The notes beneath the pieces were generated by a model. It ran no database searches and had not been told where the DNA came from. It saw only the letters and a list, made by a program, of their open reading frames with translations. Shown one piece after another: positions 1-11,060 of a stretch of DNA of 64,000 nucleotides. The position numbers and the translations under genes were made by a program. The stretch's first letter is position 1, and each line of letters begins with the position of its first letter. Source of the stretch: Entomortierella parvispora (Eukaryota; Mortierellomycota; Mortierellomycetes; Mortierellales; Mortierellaceae); assembly GCA_963573315.1 (NCBI GenBank), contig OY752147.1:2170001-2234000 (forward strand), given 5' to 3'.

Positions 1-3000
1 GACTTGATTTCCTGATCTGGCCCAGCTGCTTCCACTACAGGCGCCTGAGACTGGTAAACGCGCACAAATAGTTGCTCCCGATTCTTGACGTATTGTTGGA
101 ATTGCTCCATGACCACAAGGACGGACCGCAGCGCTCTCCGTGCACGGTTATGGTAAAGGAAGCATAGCAAATTGGGCTTAGGTGTCCCCTCCGTCTGCGT
201 AGGTGGACTTTGACCGTCGGGGACATTTTGCTGATCAGAAGCTGGGGATCCCGGCATAGAGGCAGATCTCATGTTCAAAAATACGGCCAGCTCACGGAAT
301 AGTAGAGTACAAAAATCCAAAGTCCATCCACAAAGAGGTAATAGTGACCACAACGAATCCGTGTCGAAGGAGAGTTGCTTCTGTCCGATGGGGATGCTGG
401 CGTTAGGTTCCAAATGTTCCTCAAGGATAGCAGGGTCGGAGGTACAGCACCCTGAGAACACCTCGCCGATAGACTGGAGATGCATGAAAGCACAAATGGC
501 ACGGTACTGAACAATCTTGCTAGGTAGCGCTTGGAAGAGAACCAACTGAAGTGAGAGCATACGCCGCAATACGCTTGCCCTAGGCAGAAAAGGTTCCAAG
601 GCCGACGTGTCTTCTGCTCCGCTGATCGAGTCATAGCTCTTTAACACGCCCGCCATAAACTGGTCTGCCAGGTCTATAAGATAAAAGGAGTAACTCATTA
701 AAAAACCGATTGCTTTTCTGTTACATTCAAGTTGTCATGTCCATCCAAAATCATACCTGCATTATTTTCGTCTTTTGATGCGGCGACAAGGAGGGAAATA
801 ATATCTGAGTAATCACTCTCATTAAGAACCGCCACCACAGCTTGCTGGACAAGAGCTTCGAGGTCGATGTCATAACCTACATTGACCAAATTCTACTGTT
901 AGTAAATCGTTTATTCCCATAAAATTATCCATTAAAGAGCTGATGATCCTTCGCACGATACCTGATGAGGATGATGTCGATACACTGAAAATATGTCCAT
1001 TGAGCGCAGTACAAAGTAAATGTAGACCGTTTGGAGAGGGTTGTATTGCCGTCAATGAACACCCATCCTTGTTCCGATTAAAGCCATCCAGCCAAGTGGA
1101 CGTCATATCCGTAAGTCCAGAGTATCGACTACCGAGGTAAAGACACGCCAATATTAGCTGCAGGCCCTCGTTTTAATTTGATGTCGTCAACCCTTGCCTC
1201 CCAACCTACCTTTCGATTCCAAGAATACTCCCATCCGAGAATCCTAATACAAGTTCCCTGCTCCTTGAGACAAATGTCATTGCTGAAATAAACTTATCGC
1301 TAAACAAACGCTCGCCCAGAAGCACAAATGTCTAATCCGAAGTCAGAAAAGGTGAGATACATGTCTAAATGAAACAATGGTCCGTCACCATCTTGTCCCA
1401 TAAAACAAGGCAGTGATTTTTTGGTACTCACCAGAGATGGCTGTCCAGAAGCAGCGTCAGTCCTGCGTGTCGACAGTTCCTGAAAAGCCGGGTGAAAGCC
1501 CATGAGTTTCGGAGTCACATCCCAGACCGCCACTTGACTCTTATACACTGCAGATCCTGGTGTGATTTCTACACATAAAACAATAAAATCTGGTTAGCTG
1601 GCGGCAGAAGGCATTGGTAAAATCCAGAGGGATTCTCTTCCAGGCACTTTCGACATCCATTCATCTCCCACCCTCGACTCCCATTACCATCTCTTGCAGC
1701 AAGTGCTACGGCGATCGAGAAGGGACGTCCTAAAGTCGGGGGCAGCAGTTGCAGGTGCTGCACTATTGAAGGCGACATGATCGATCCAGGACCCGACAGG
1801 GGATTTGTGATATGAAGAACAGCCAAGGCATCGCATCGAAACACTGCTTCAGGCGAGAAACGAAGATCGATATGGTATAGGTGGATAGTTGAGGGCAAAG
1901 CCTGACCGGAATGTGTCGCTAAATAGATCCCATCGGCTGGAAATAAAAAAGATATTAGTTTCCCTTTCCAGTGGACTTTCCTTATCGTTCTCCTATCAGT
2001 CGAGGCCAGTGAACCTACCACCGCTCATCATGGATCCATGAGATATCCGAGAAGATGTCAGATCTGTATTGATTGAACGTCGAGGTAATGGGGTCGTAAT
2101 CGTTGTAAAGAGCTGTCCCGCGAGTTTGTAAAGAGTCGTCAGCTAGAAAGGGAGGAGGGGTGGTCAGAAATCATCAAAAAAAATCCAAGTTGATGCTATT
2201 CTTGCAGCTTACCAGGCCGTCACTGGTCAAGACGACAAGGGATAACGGGTTTCTTGATCGTCCTGTCCTCTCACGTTCATATCGGGTCGACCCATCGATT
2301 TTGGAGGCCACGTACTGTAACACAGTGCAACAATAACAAGTTAAACACCGAGATCCTTTGATCTGTATTCTCAGCTCAGTCTTCCGGTGACCAACAGCTC
2401 GCAACATACCATTCGATCGGAGTTGATCCACTCACAGCAAACGACGGGATTAAATAGGATGACCATGTACACGGGCAGCCAGGCATTGAGGTATCGCTAT
2501 ACGAGCCCAAATGCATTGAATCCAAGTTAGAAAAAGCGCCCACACCACTCCACGAAATCTCCATCTTTTCCTGCGGCAACCCTTTATCCTTTTCAGACAT
2601 GTACCTTGTTTGCCCAAATGACGATTTTGCCCTTCTCGTCCATGGTGGTGAAGTAGTTCCCTGTATGATTCCAAAGCACATGGGTGATGTTACTCTGTCC
2701 ATGGAACATGGATATATCCTCCAGACAGGTATCCCAAAACTTTGCCTTGCCCTCCGCGCTCATCAACAACGACAACAATCGCAAGGAAGGGCTGAAAAAA
2801 AACCAGAACGTTGCGCATGATTAGACAAAAGGTTGACTTGAAGAGACTGCTCCTCTGACCTTGGATATCACTCTCCTCCCCACTAATCAAGGAACCACTT
2901 ACTTCATAAGCCCGGGTACTTTTCTGTCTGGCACCCAAGAGGGCACGATCGCCACATTCTTCGAAGACCATGCGATTGGTCTAACCACATGTTAATTGCA

Positions 3001-3170
3001 GCAAGAGAGCATTAGTGAAAAGAAGGGGAAACAAAACGCTGTTCATCGGGAGCGCACGAATGTGTTTACCTCTGAAGGCCGCCATGCCTCAAGGAAGCGT
3101 ACAGTCCATCGGTGGATTGATTCGGAGGCAGAAATGAGGAGAGGGTCTGCGCGAGGTCCACAGTAGCCAT
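1..3170 (-). CDS. MED16: Mediator complex subunit 16 (partial, 3' end outside window)
   Basis: MED16 (yeast Sin4) is a tail-module subunit of Mediator, which links activators to RNA polymerase II in the nucleus. Twelve exons can be joined in frame: 3070-3170, 2903-2980, 2605-2791, 2436-2570, 2213-2314, 2019-2142, 1688-1936, 1432-1568, 1210-1331, 962-1128, 757-876 and 673 down to the window edge, about 731 residues. The N-terminal half is WD40-like: PIAWSSKNVAIVP (residues ~35-47), then VLWNHTGNYFTTMDEKGKIVIW in the third exon, and GFSDGSILGIES further on. The last exon (helical, containing FMHLQSIGEVFSGC) is open at base 1, so the C-terminus is missing. The ATG at 3170 is the first in frame with this reading. 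Assignment rests on the overall WD40 N-half plus helical C-half pattern recalled for the family; a generic WD40 protein is the main alternative. Confidence 0.82.
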
Positions 3171-3771
3171 TTCAGAAAGCGCGTGCGGGATTGAATGAGA
3201 GGAGTCGTCTCGCTGTGCGGTGCCTGGCTTGCTTTAGATGAGAAGTAAGGAGGAGGGTGGAGGTGGGCGCGATTGAATGAGGGGCTGAAAGAGGGAATCA
3301 AAGCTGGTTTCAAAGCTGGTTTCTCGGAGGCGAGCCGCTGTCGAGGGCCGGGAGAGCGAGAACAGAAACGAGCAAAGAGGAATGAGGCAAAGAGATGAAT
3401 GTGGCATGGAATGGAATCGCATGAGTGAAGACTTTAATTTGGGTGGCTGAAAAACAAGAAAGCGGCGGGATCGGCGACGCGTCTGTGGAGAGACCGGTTG
3501 GGGGCGTTGCAGCCCCCTCTTCCGCCTTCTTCCTCTCTTTCTAATTCCTCCTGGCTGTCGGTCTGCACCCAAGGTCGCCATGTTCATGCATACCTCTGCC
3601 CACAGTCAACCCTCCCTGGAGGGGAACAGCACACAACAGCGTTCGAAAAAAACTTGTTCTGTTGGAGAGCTCGGGGAATATTATGTACAGGGAAGCCATG
3701 CCAACCAAAAAAGAAAAGGACATCAAAAACAAGGATACTATCTGCTACAAACACCGCCAACAAAAAACGAC
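3171..3771. other. Intergenic: MED16 promoter side and 3' end of the next gene
   Basis: About 600 bases between the MED16 start codon and the stop of the orphan gene on the same strand. It should hold the MED16 promoter and 5' leader plus the 3' UTR of the upstream gene. The overlapping open frames are short, mutually exclusive and show no family resemblance. I see no clear TATA box. Confidence 0.5.
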
Positions 3772-5757
3772 TCAAAGGTCGTGAAAGATCACACCTGCAA
3801 CAATGCCGACCTCGTATTCTTCCTCGTCATCGTCATCCACCGAGCGCAATGCTCGGACAGCGTCCTGCACTGCCTTTCTGGAGACCATTCTCGGGAAGCC
3901 TAAGAATGAAGACGTTTGAGAGTAAGCGACCAGTCACCACACAAAAGTACATGGAGAGAATGCATCAACTGCATGTCACAATAGTAGACAAAAGTGGCTT
4001 ACCAAGTCCTCCCTCGTAGCCTGAAAACCATTGGACCATATCCTGTTTTGCCAAGCAGTCGCCGTTCTCTGTGGCCAGGAACAAGGTAACGTGTCGTCGA
4101 ACCATTGGCAAGCTAGATGAGCCAGAAATGGACCGTCTGGACGAGAAGGAGCCCCTCTTGGGCGATGGCAACGATCCAATGTCAGTTGACAGGTCAACTG
4201 CCACCGATCCTCGCCTGTTGATCGCGGCACCAGCACCGCCCTCTTGTTGCAGATACAGACCAATATACTCGCTATCTCGGTGACGATCGCCTCGTCCATG
4301 CTAAATAAAAAGAAGTGGTAGACAAAAGACTCGGTTAGTGGCAGGCCAGGGAATTGATTGGCAAGAGAGTGCAGGCAATGGCCCAATAGTTTGTTCTCGA
4401 CGAGTCCAAATAGCTAGTGGTCCCAAGAGAGGGGCACCGTATGCTGCGGGGCAAAGCGAAAGTCGAGCAAATCGGGCTGAAATTGGGAGGGGAAATTGAA
4501 AAAGCGAGGAAGGCAGCGATTGAAGGAAGGGTGAAAGTGCGAAGGTGAGGATAGTGCGGAAGGCAGGCAGCGCAGAGAGAGGCGAGCAAGTAAGCAGACA
4601 AAGAAAAAGACACTGTCAGTTCTACGGGGATCCACTGATCACTCGCAATTGCAGGGTCGATTGTCTTCGTGCTGTCTTCAAGAATAGACTCTTTCCTGTG
4701 CAACTGAGCACCAGGCACTGTCAAGGCTGGACTGGAGACGACAAGAAAGGGATCAGGGGCTTACCGGGTAAAGGCGGAGTCGCCAGGAGCTGTTGCCAGG
4801 AGCTGCTGCATGGGCGCCGAGACCTGCACTGCTGCTGTAGCTGCTGGTGTGCATGGACGGTGGCCGGGCTGCGGCTCCTTGACGCGTGTTTGCAACAATA
4901 ATGGCGGCTGCTGCTTCTGTGGCCAGGTCTGCAGAATCCGTGTTTGTGACAGCCATGTGACAATCCTCGTTATCTGTGGTCCTCTGACCGCCACCACTGG
5001 AAACGACAGTCGCCGGTTGCTGCTGCTGGCCTTGGCTATCTTTAATCTCAAAGACACGCGATCGCACAAACCGGTCAGAGAAGGAGAACTCACTGAGCTT
5101 GCCCACAGGCCAGAAATAGGCCTTGTCCGTCGAGTGCGACGCCATCATGGGATGGACCTCGCGTCTGATAAGAGCCTCCACGGCCACCGGGTCCGAGCAG
5201 GGCATCGAGGGCACCGTCGAAGCAGAACCTGGAGGAGTATGCATCATCGAGGACGAGAATGAGGCCCGGTGGCTGTGGCTGCTGCTGGCATGAAGCGGGC
5301 TGTGCGGTGGAGTCCTGTTCGACTTTGGTACCGGGATGGGGGCCAGGAGGATGTGGTGGGAAAGTGAGCGCTCGTTCTGGATCTGTTCTCGATGGTGCTC
5401 AGCAAGCCGCCTTTTTCCACTAAGGTCTTGTGGAGGAGGAGGCTGGTCAACGCTGGAACGCTGGGCGGGTCGCGAAGAGTCCACATGGGCAGCAGAGGCC
5501 TGCTCAGAGTCACTCTCGTCGCTGACTTCAGGGCTTGGGTGGGCACTAACAAAGGTTTTGGACTGAGGCTGCTGGTCAACAAGGGGAGAGGATTCAAAGG
5601 TCAGGGACATGTCCATCTCCAAGTCCTTGTCGCTCGAGTCAAAGGGGTGCTGCTGTTGCTGGGAAGCTTGCTGCTGCTGCTGAAGAAAGTGAGAGGCAGG
5701 CAACAGGTTGAGCTTTGGGAGGGAGGATCCTCTGAAGCGCTGCGAGAATTCAGTCAT
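3772..5757 (-). CDS. Orphan low-complexity protein, three exons, 472 residues
   Basis: I do not recognise this protein. Exons 4765-5757, 4003-4300 and 3772-3899 join in phase 0 then phase 1 to give 473 codons including the stop (993+298+128 nt). The N-terminal ~180 residues are Gln/Ser/Pro-rich (QQQQQ run near residue 26). A denser, less repetitive block follows around residues 190-240 (EALIRREVHPMMA; PVGKLSEFSFSDRFVRSRVFE), and a second one at the C-terminus (VRRHVTLFLATENGDCLA, then KQDMVQWFSGYEGGLGFPRM, then an acidic DDDDEEE stretch). No signal peptide or membrane segment is visible. The two ordered blocks lie on different exons, which argues that the splicing is right. A regulatory or scaffold role is only a guess. 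A TATA box sits about 430 bases upstream of the ATG. Confidence 0.7.
4301..4764 (-). other. Intron 1 of the orphan gene
   Basis: A 464-base intron with GTAAGC donor and a pyrimidine-rich TTTTTATTTAG acceptor. Both borders are in phase 0 relative to the flanking coding frames. I see no coding content inside it. Confidence 0.65.
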
Positions 5758-8700
5758 GGTCGAGAGGATATCGAGATGAGGTTTGTATCACGAGGTGGAG
5801 TTGGTGGCGAGAGGGCGCAAGATAGTTGTGTTGCAGTGTTTGAGGTATGCAGGGACGGGAGTAGGTAGTCGATGACGAACAATGATGGGCTTAGTGCAGG
5901 GAGCAAGGAGCCAGACTGGATGCTGTCGATTGCAGGCGAGATTGTTTGCTAGAAAGGTCTCTGTGTGGGAAAAGGGGGGGGGAGGGACTGACCAACAATG
6001 TAGGTCAGAAATGTGAGAGGTTGGGACGGTAGGAAGGTCGGAAGATAGGAAGTCTGGGAAGGAAGGAAGGAAGACTGGAAAGGAAGAAGAAGAAGGGAAG
6101 GGAAAAGGAAGAGAACAAGAAAAAGGAGAGAAAGCGAACAGTTGGGAGAGAAAGAAGTGAAAACGAACACGAATGGCCCGTCGCTTTTATACCCGAGGAT
6201 GCATGGGATTGCAGTGTAGGATTACAGGATCACCTTTCTTCTCTCCTTCTTTCTTTGCTTCCTTCCTTCCTTTGGTCCTTCCGTATTCCTGTCTACCAAG
6301 GCGCACCAGTTCATCCCTCTGCTCACCGCCCGTCCGTCCGTTCGTCCTGTCATGGTCGTGCATGTGCTCTCTTCCGTGCTCTATGCCGACTCCCCGAGGG
6401 CGATGGATATATATCTTGCGGTGGACTCCTTGCTTGTCCACCCGTTACATCGGGCACCGACAAAGAGATGGGGCGACCATGTCCCAGGCAGGGCCCCATC
6501 TCTCTCAGTCTCTGTGCCTGCTCTTCCCTTGTCTACCACCTTCACCTTGCAGGACCCAAGAAATCGAGCTGCAGATGCTCACATGGTCATTCACCAATCG
6601 GTACCAGCCAGCCAGTCAGCCAGTCAAGATCTGGGGCGACGACTCTGGTCGTCCAGATCCTCTGTCTCGCTTGTTACCAAGATTTCACTTTGTCTCTTGG
6701 GGGCCTCCCTTGGCCATCTCTCGTCCCCTTGATTTGCCCCGGCTGATCACCGGCAACTCTCGAGACAAACAGCCTTCACATTCATTATCATCGTGCGAAG
6801 ACTGCACCGCTTTGCCTTTTTGGGAAGAAAAAAAAAAGTCCGGCCAGCCAAAGACCCAAGGCCGCGTCCGGCAACACATACTGCTGCTACAACCAGTCTG
6901 CCCTTCACAATTGCACAATTGCCGACTCCACACAGACACACCTTGGTCGACTGACTATATTTTATCTCTGTGGATCCAGCATGACCTGTTTACCCTGTGT
7001 GAGTGTGAGAAATAGGCAATTGCGCCCCAATTGGGAAGATTTCAGCTCTCAGCTCAACACAGCGCAGACCCCTCGTCTCTTGTGTGTTATCTTGGGAAGA
7101 AGAGTGGGTGCACAAAGGGGGGACAAAAGGGAAAACGGGAACACAAAGCCTGCATTTTTCGAACATGTGGGCAACTCTCCCATTTTACTTGGTTTTTTTT
7201 GTTGCTACGTAGTTGCATATCTCTATCCCGGCGATGTTGGAAGAGGGAAGAAGGAGCGAACACAAAGAACAGGACAATTACGGTAAAGATGGGGTCGAAT
7301 GCCACTCTTCCCAATCCGCGAACATGAGGGGCAGCAAGCGAAGGGAAACGCGCAAGACAAAAAAACAAGAAGTAAAAAAAAACCCTCCGCATTGTTTATG
7401 ACCTCGTGCCAAACCACACTTTCTTCCGACCTGATTTCCTGCGGCAGCTCTCATCAGCGTTTTGAAAAAAAGAATAAAAGCAGATCATGTCCAGGGGTCA
7501 AAGGACGAATTGACGGTCTGCGATTACGCACGCTTTCCAACGACAGGATGATTGTTCACCTCCACAGTGGTTCTCTATTTTCCCTGGACGATCTCCCGCC
7601 TTGTGAACTTCGCTTCCAGCTGTTTTCTCGACTGATCATCTTGCATTCCAGTCGTCGTTTGTTTCCCCTACTTTGTTCTTTCGAGCTTTCCGATGTCCTC
7701 TTCTCTGAGTTCTCTCAACTTTCCTTGTCAGTTCGTGTTATCCCAAAAAACCAAAAAATAAATGTCCGGCTAGCCCAAACGTTGTGTTGCACCTCGTTGT
7801 AGATGGCTTCACGTAGACTAACAGGGATTGTTCTCTAGATCACCACCTCCACATGTGGAGAGGACAAGTCCTGGGCGACCGACCATAACAAAACTTGCGG
7901 GGGAGGGGAACATGAACAACCCTGCCTACCACCTCCAATTCGACTGGCCTACCATTGGTCGTTCATTGTAGGACTAAAGGCTTGAGCGGGGATCTAGGCT
8001 CGAGAATTAATGAACAGGACGTTTCCGCAGACAGATGGAGTGAGCTGATCCCTTCGAGCTTTTTATATCTAGGCAGAGAGCTTTCCTTTCGAGCCCAAGT
8101 TTTGAACAAGGCCCTGTCCTGTGTACCTGTACTGTAATAATAGGTAGGAAGACAAGAGAGCTTAGGATGGACAGAGGGAGACGCACGCATGCAAGAACGT
8201 TAGCAGGGGTTTCAAGACACTTTCAAAGCAAGAGAGTGGGGCTCGTTTTTTTTCTCAAGATGATCTGTCAACAAGCTCGAGGGATATATTTCTAACTTAT
8301 ATACTTTTCTATTCTTGTCTACTGGACTTTCCAATTGTAGGTTTTTGCGCCTTGTAAAGAAACAGAATGGATTGCAGAGGAGGGTAAAAACAGATGTCCA
8401 AGAGCAAAAGGAGCTGTATATCGACCGAGAAACCAGCTCGCGTGGTTGACATGACTCGAAGAGATCTCAAGGACGTCAAAGAATTACTTGATACTGAAAA
8501 AGGCATTCAGGTTCATAACAGGTAGCAAAAAAAAGGAAACAAAGGACAGACAGAAGCAAAGAAAAGGAAGAGTAGAAGCTGAACAATACCTCTTTCCTAT
8601 CGACATGTCATCAAGAAAGAGCAAGGAAAAAATAACACAAAGAGGGGAGGATGGATGAGTAGGGAGTGATGAAGGGCCAGCCCTTTTTTTTTCTTTTGAA

Positions 8701-8805
8701 AGATGAAAAACTACAAAGTAAAAAAAAGACACTCAAGGGGGGATATCAAAAACAAGAAAAGAAAACGATCAACTACACAAAAAGAGGAGGATCTCGGGGG
8801 TTTCT
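5758..8805. other. 3-kb intergenic region
   Basis: Holds the leader and promoter of the orphan gene (5758 to about 6300) and, at the other end, the 3' flank of the RlpA-like gene. The middle (6.3-8.7 kb) has only shuffled short open frames. The longest, on the plus strand at 6173-7015, is a pyrimidine-rich read with no domain resemblance. I see no convincing gene. Confidence 0.5.
6184..6191 (-). promoter_or_regulatory. TATA box of the orphan gene
   Basis: Read on the minus strand the sequence is GGGTATAAAAGCGAC, a canonical TATA element. It lies about 430 bases upstream of the ATG at 5757. The stretch between is a purine-rich (+)/pyrimidine-rich (-) tract, as is usual in fungal 5' leaders, so transcription probably starts near 6150. 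Confidence 0.6.
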
Positions 8806-9710
8806 TTAGTGGTTCTTGGCCTTGGGGGACTTGGGCCACTTCAAGTTGCCCTTCATGGGGCAACGGACGAACTCGTACTTGGTGTGAACGACACCCTGGG
8901 AGAGAGGAGCGAGGGTCTTGAAGGCCGAGGCAGTCAAGTCGATCTGGTTGGGGGCACAGCCGGCGCAGTCGTCAATGACACGGATGATGACGGAGCGGCG
9001 GCCAGAGGTGATCTTGGCGCACTCGAAGCAGGCAGTCTTCTCACCGCCCTTGTAGAACCTCATGGGGACGGCACCAATGTGCCAGCCATCACCGGCGTTG
9101 ACGTGGGAGTCGCCCATCAAATCACCGTAGCAAGCAACCTAATAAAAGTGACAAACACAAAACACAAAACCGCAATATACACAAACAAGGGGAGACGACA
9201 TGGGACAAGAATGGATAAAAGTGGTTAGCACCCTGGAAAAACCTCTGGAATGAACTCTGTTTTCCCATCAGAGATGAAGCCACACACGACTCGTTTCTTC
9301 TGGAAGGGGAAATGTCCGACCACCCTCCCCTTGTTTTCCTTTTTTTGCTCTTCATTCCACCCGAGGGCAGCCGCGTGTGGGAACCAGGGGTAGCAGGTGC
9401 ACTGTTCCTGGTAGAAAACACCTTCCCTTTTTTTTTTTTTTTTTTTTTTTTTCGTTCCTCCATCTCATCTCGTCGCGATCATCTTCTGCACCTGCAGTGG
9501 AACACAAAAAAAAAATCAAATATTTCAGGGGTGATCACTTACGGCCTTGAGATCATGTCCGTTGAACCAGGTGGAGACACCGGACATCTTCTTGCCGAAA
9601 CGGACAGTGTTGGTGGCACCGTGGTGACCCTTGTAGTCGCTGGCAGCAACGACAGAGACGAGGGCAAGGACCATGGCCATGACCATAGCGGAAAGCTGAG
9701 TGAAGTGCAT
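8806..9710 (-). CDS. Secreted RlpA/expansin-like double-psi beta-barrel protein
   Basis: Two exons, 9543-9710 and 8806-9138, join in phase 0 to 166 residues. Residues 1-23 are a clear signal peptide (MHFTQLSAMVMAMVLALVSV, then VAA). The mature part is one double-psi beta-barrel domain: GVSTWFNGHDLKAVACYG, then a segment with ACFECAKITSGRRSVIIRV, and the hallmark DDCAGCAPNQIDLT followed by FKTLAPLSQGVV. Asp in VIDDCAGC fits the catalytic-type Asp of this fold. No chitin- or cellulose-binding module follows, so it resembles the small single-domain fungal RlpA-like or barwin-like proteins more than plant expansins. The role is probably in wall loosening or the extracellular matrix; enzymatic activity cannot be inferred. 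Four Cys could form disulfides. Confidence 0.88.
9139..9542 (-). other. Intron of the RlpA-like gene with a long homopolymer
   Basis: A 404-base GT-AG intron (GTAAGT donor, TATTAG acceptor) in a two-exon gene. It carries a T25 run on the plus strand (A25 in the transcript). Confidence 0.7.
9428..9452. repeat. Poly-T tract (25 bases)
   Basis: Uninterrupted run of T on the plus strand inside the intron of the RlpA-like gene. Confidence 0.9.
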
Positions 9711-11060
9711 TTTGATGAAAGAGATGTGGGGTGGGTTGGGGTAAGGGTTTGGTTGGGAGTGGTGCGGGTTAAGGCGGAAGAATTGGTAGAGGGGAGGTTG
9801 GGGGGGTTGCAAGGAGTTGCTTGGAAGGGGGAGGGGGGCGTGTAGGGAAGGCCGTTTACGAGTCGTGAAAGAGCGATAAAGAAAAAGAAAAAGAAAAAAA
9901 GCGGGAACCGCTGTGAGAGATGCCTGACTTTTAAAGGAATCCCTCATTTCTGTCCCCCGGTCAACGTTCAGCACGGCCTGTCTGCCCCCGGCCAGCCGCG
10001 CCCGCCTGTCGGTCAAGGCTGTTTGCCGCGCCGTTCATGAGAGTTTGTATCTTGGTCCGCAGGTCGAAATATCAGAGTGCTCTCAAGGATTTCCAGCCTA
10101 GCCCTGCTGCTGAACAAAGTTGCAACAACAGGAGAACGATCGTATCGTTCGCCACCAGTGGAGAGTGATCAAATGGACACACACACAGGGTGAAAGGAAC
10201 GCCATGGCCGGGTGAAGCGAATGAACAGGAATAAAGACTGAACCCATTTCCATTGTTTTTGTGCGCGTCAGGATGAGAGCGTTTTCTCCTCTTGTGTCGA
10301 CTCCATTGGTCGCAGGCGGCATGTGTGAGCAATTTTCTCCAAAGAGGGACTTTGCGAAGAGAGCATCAAGCAACCCAAAAACATTTCACGGCCAGTTGTT
10401 CTGGATGCCCTGCCCACACCCTCTTTCCCCTTCTCTCTCTGAACCTCCAAAAAAAGCTGACGGCACGCAACCCTATTAGACCCAATTAAGCCAAAACTAA
10501 AAACAACAAATATTCTGAAGGGGGCACGCCTCTGTCGAGTTGGACATCATGTCCTATCTTTGGCTGTTGGGGCTGCTTGAACTTTTCTATTGAGTATTAC
10601 AGACATGAACACACATTGGCACTGCCGCGGAGGAACGTGATAGAAAGAACAGGTTGATCGGTCAAAGAGATGAATGTGGTGGTCGTTCCATTTTGTTTAA
10701 TAAGCCTGCAGAGTGCAGCCGAAAATTAAAGATCGGAGCAGCTGTTGTGCGCGTTTAAAAAAGAACCCATTTTTTTATCTCCTTTGAGTACAACCCCAGT
10801 TGACTTACATACACATCCTTTACCCCAGACAAATACAACTATGGAGGAAAGGTGAAGGTTTCTGCACTGTCTCGCATGCCAATGCCTGGCTGCAGTATTA
10901 TTAATTGACACTGCTCCCACCCACCACAAGTTTTTGAGCAAATCACCAAAAAAAGGTAATTTGGGCGTGAGGTCCGAACAAAACGTAATAGTGCGGGTGT
11001 TGGCAATAGTATCTTTTATGGTGGACGTCAAAACTGACGGGTGGACAAAACTCCTTTAAA
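9711..11060. other. Intergenic: RlpA-like promoter and signal peptide peptidase 3' flank
   Basis: About 1.35 kb between two minus-strand genes. The left part is the RlpA-like leader and promoter. The rest (10.1-11.0 kb) has only short unsupported frames; I see no other gene. Confidence 0.5.
9928..9935 (-). promoter_or_regulatory. TATA-like element of the RlpA-like gene
   Basis: The minus strand reads CCTTTAAAAGTCAGG about 220 bases upstream of the ATG at 9710, a TTTAAAAG variant of the TATA box at a suitable distance for a fungal leader. Confidence 0.4.

Noticed and set aside
3498-4019. 173-codon plus-strand frame
   Set aside because: Antisense to the last exon and 3' flank of the orphan gene, with no coding character.
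6173-7015. 280-codon plus-strand frame in the 6-7 kb region
   Set aside because: Starts inside the promoter/TATA region of the orphan gene and reads as pyrimidine-rich low complexity (many Ser, Leu, Pro, Cys).
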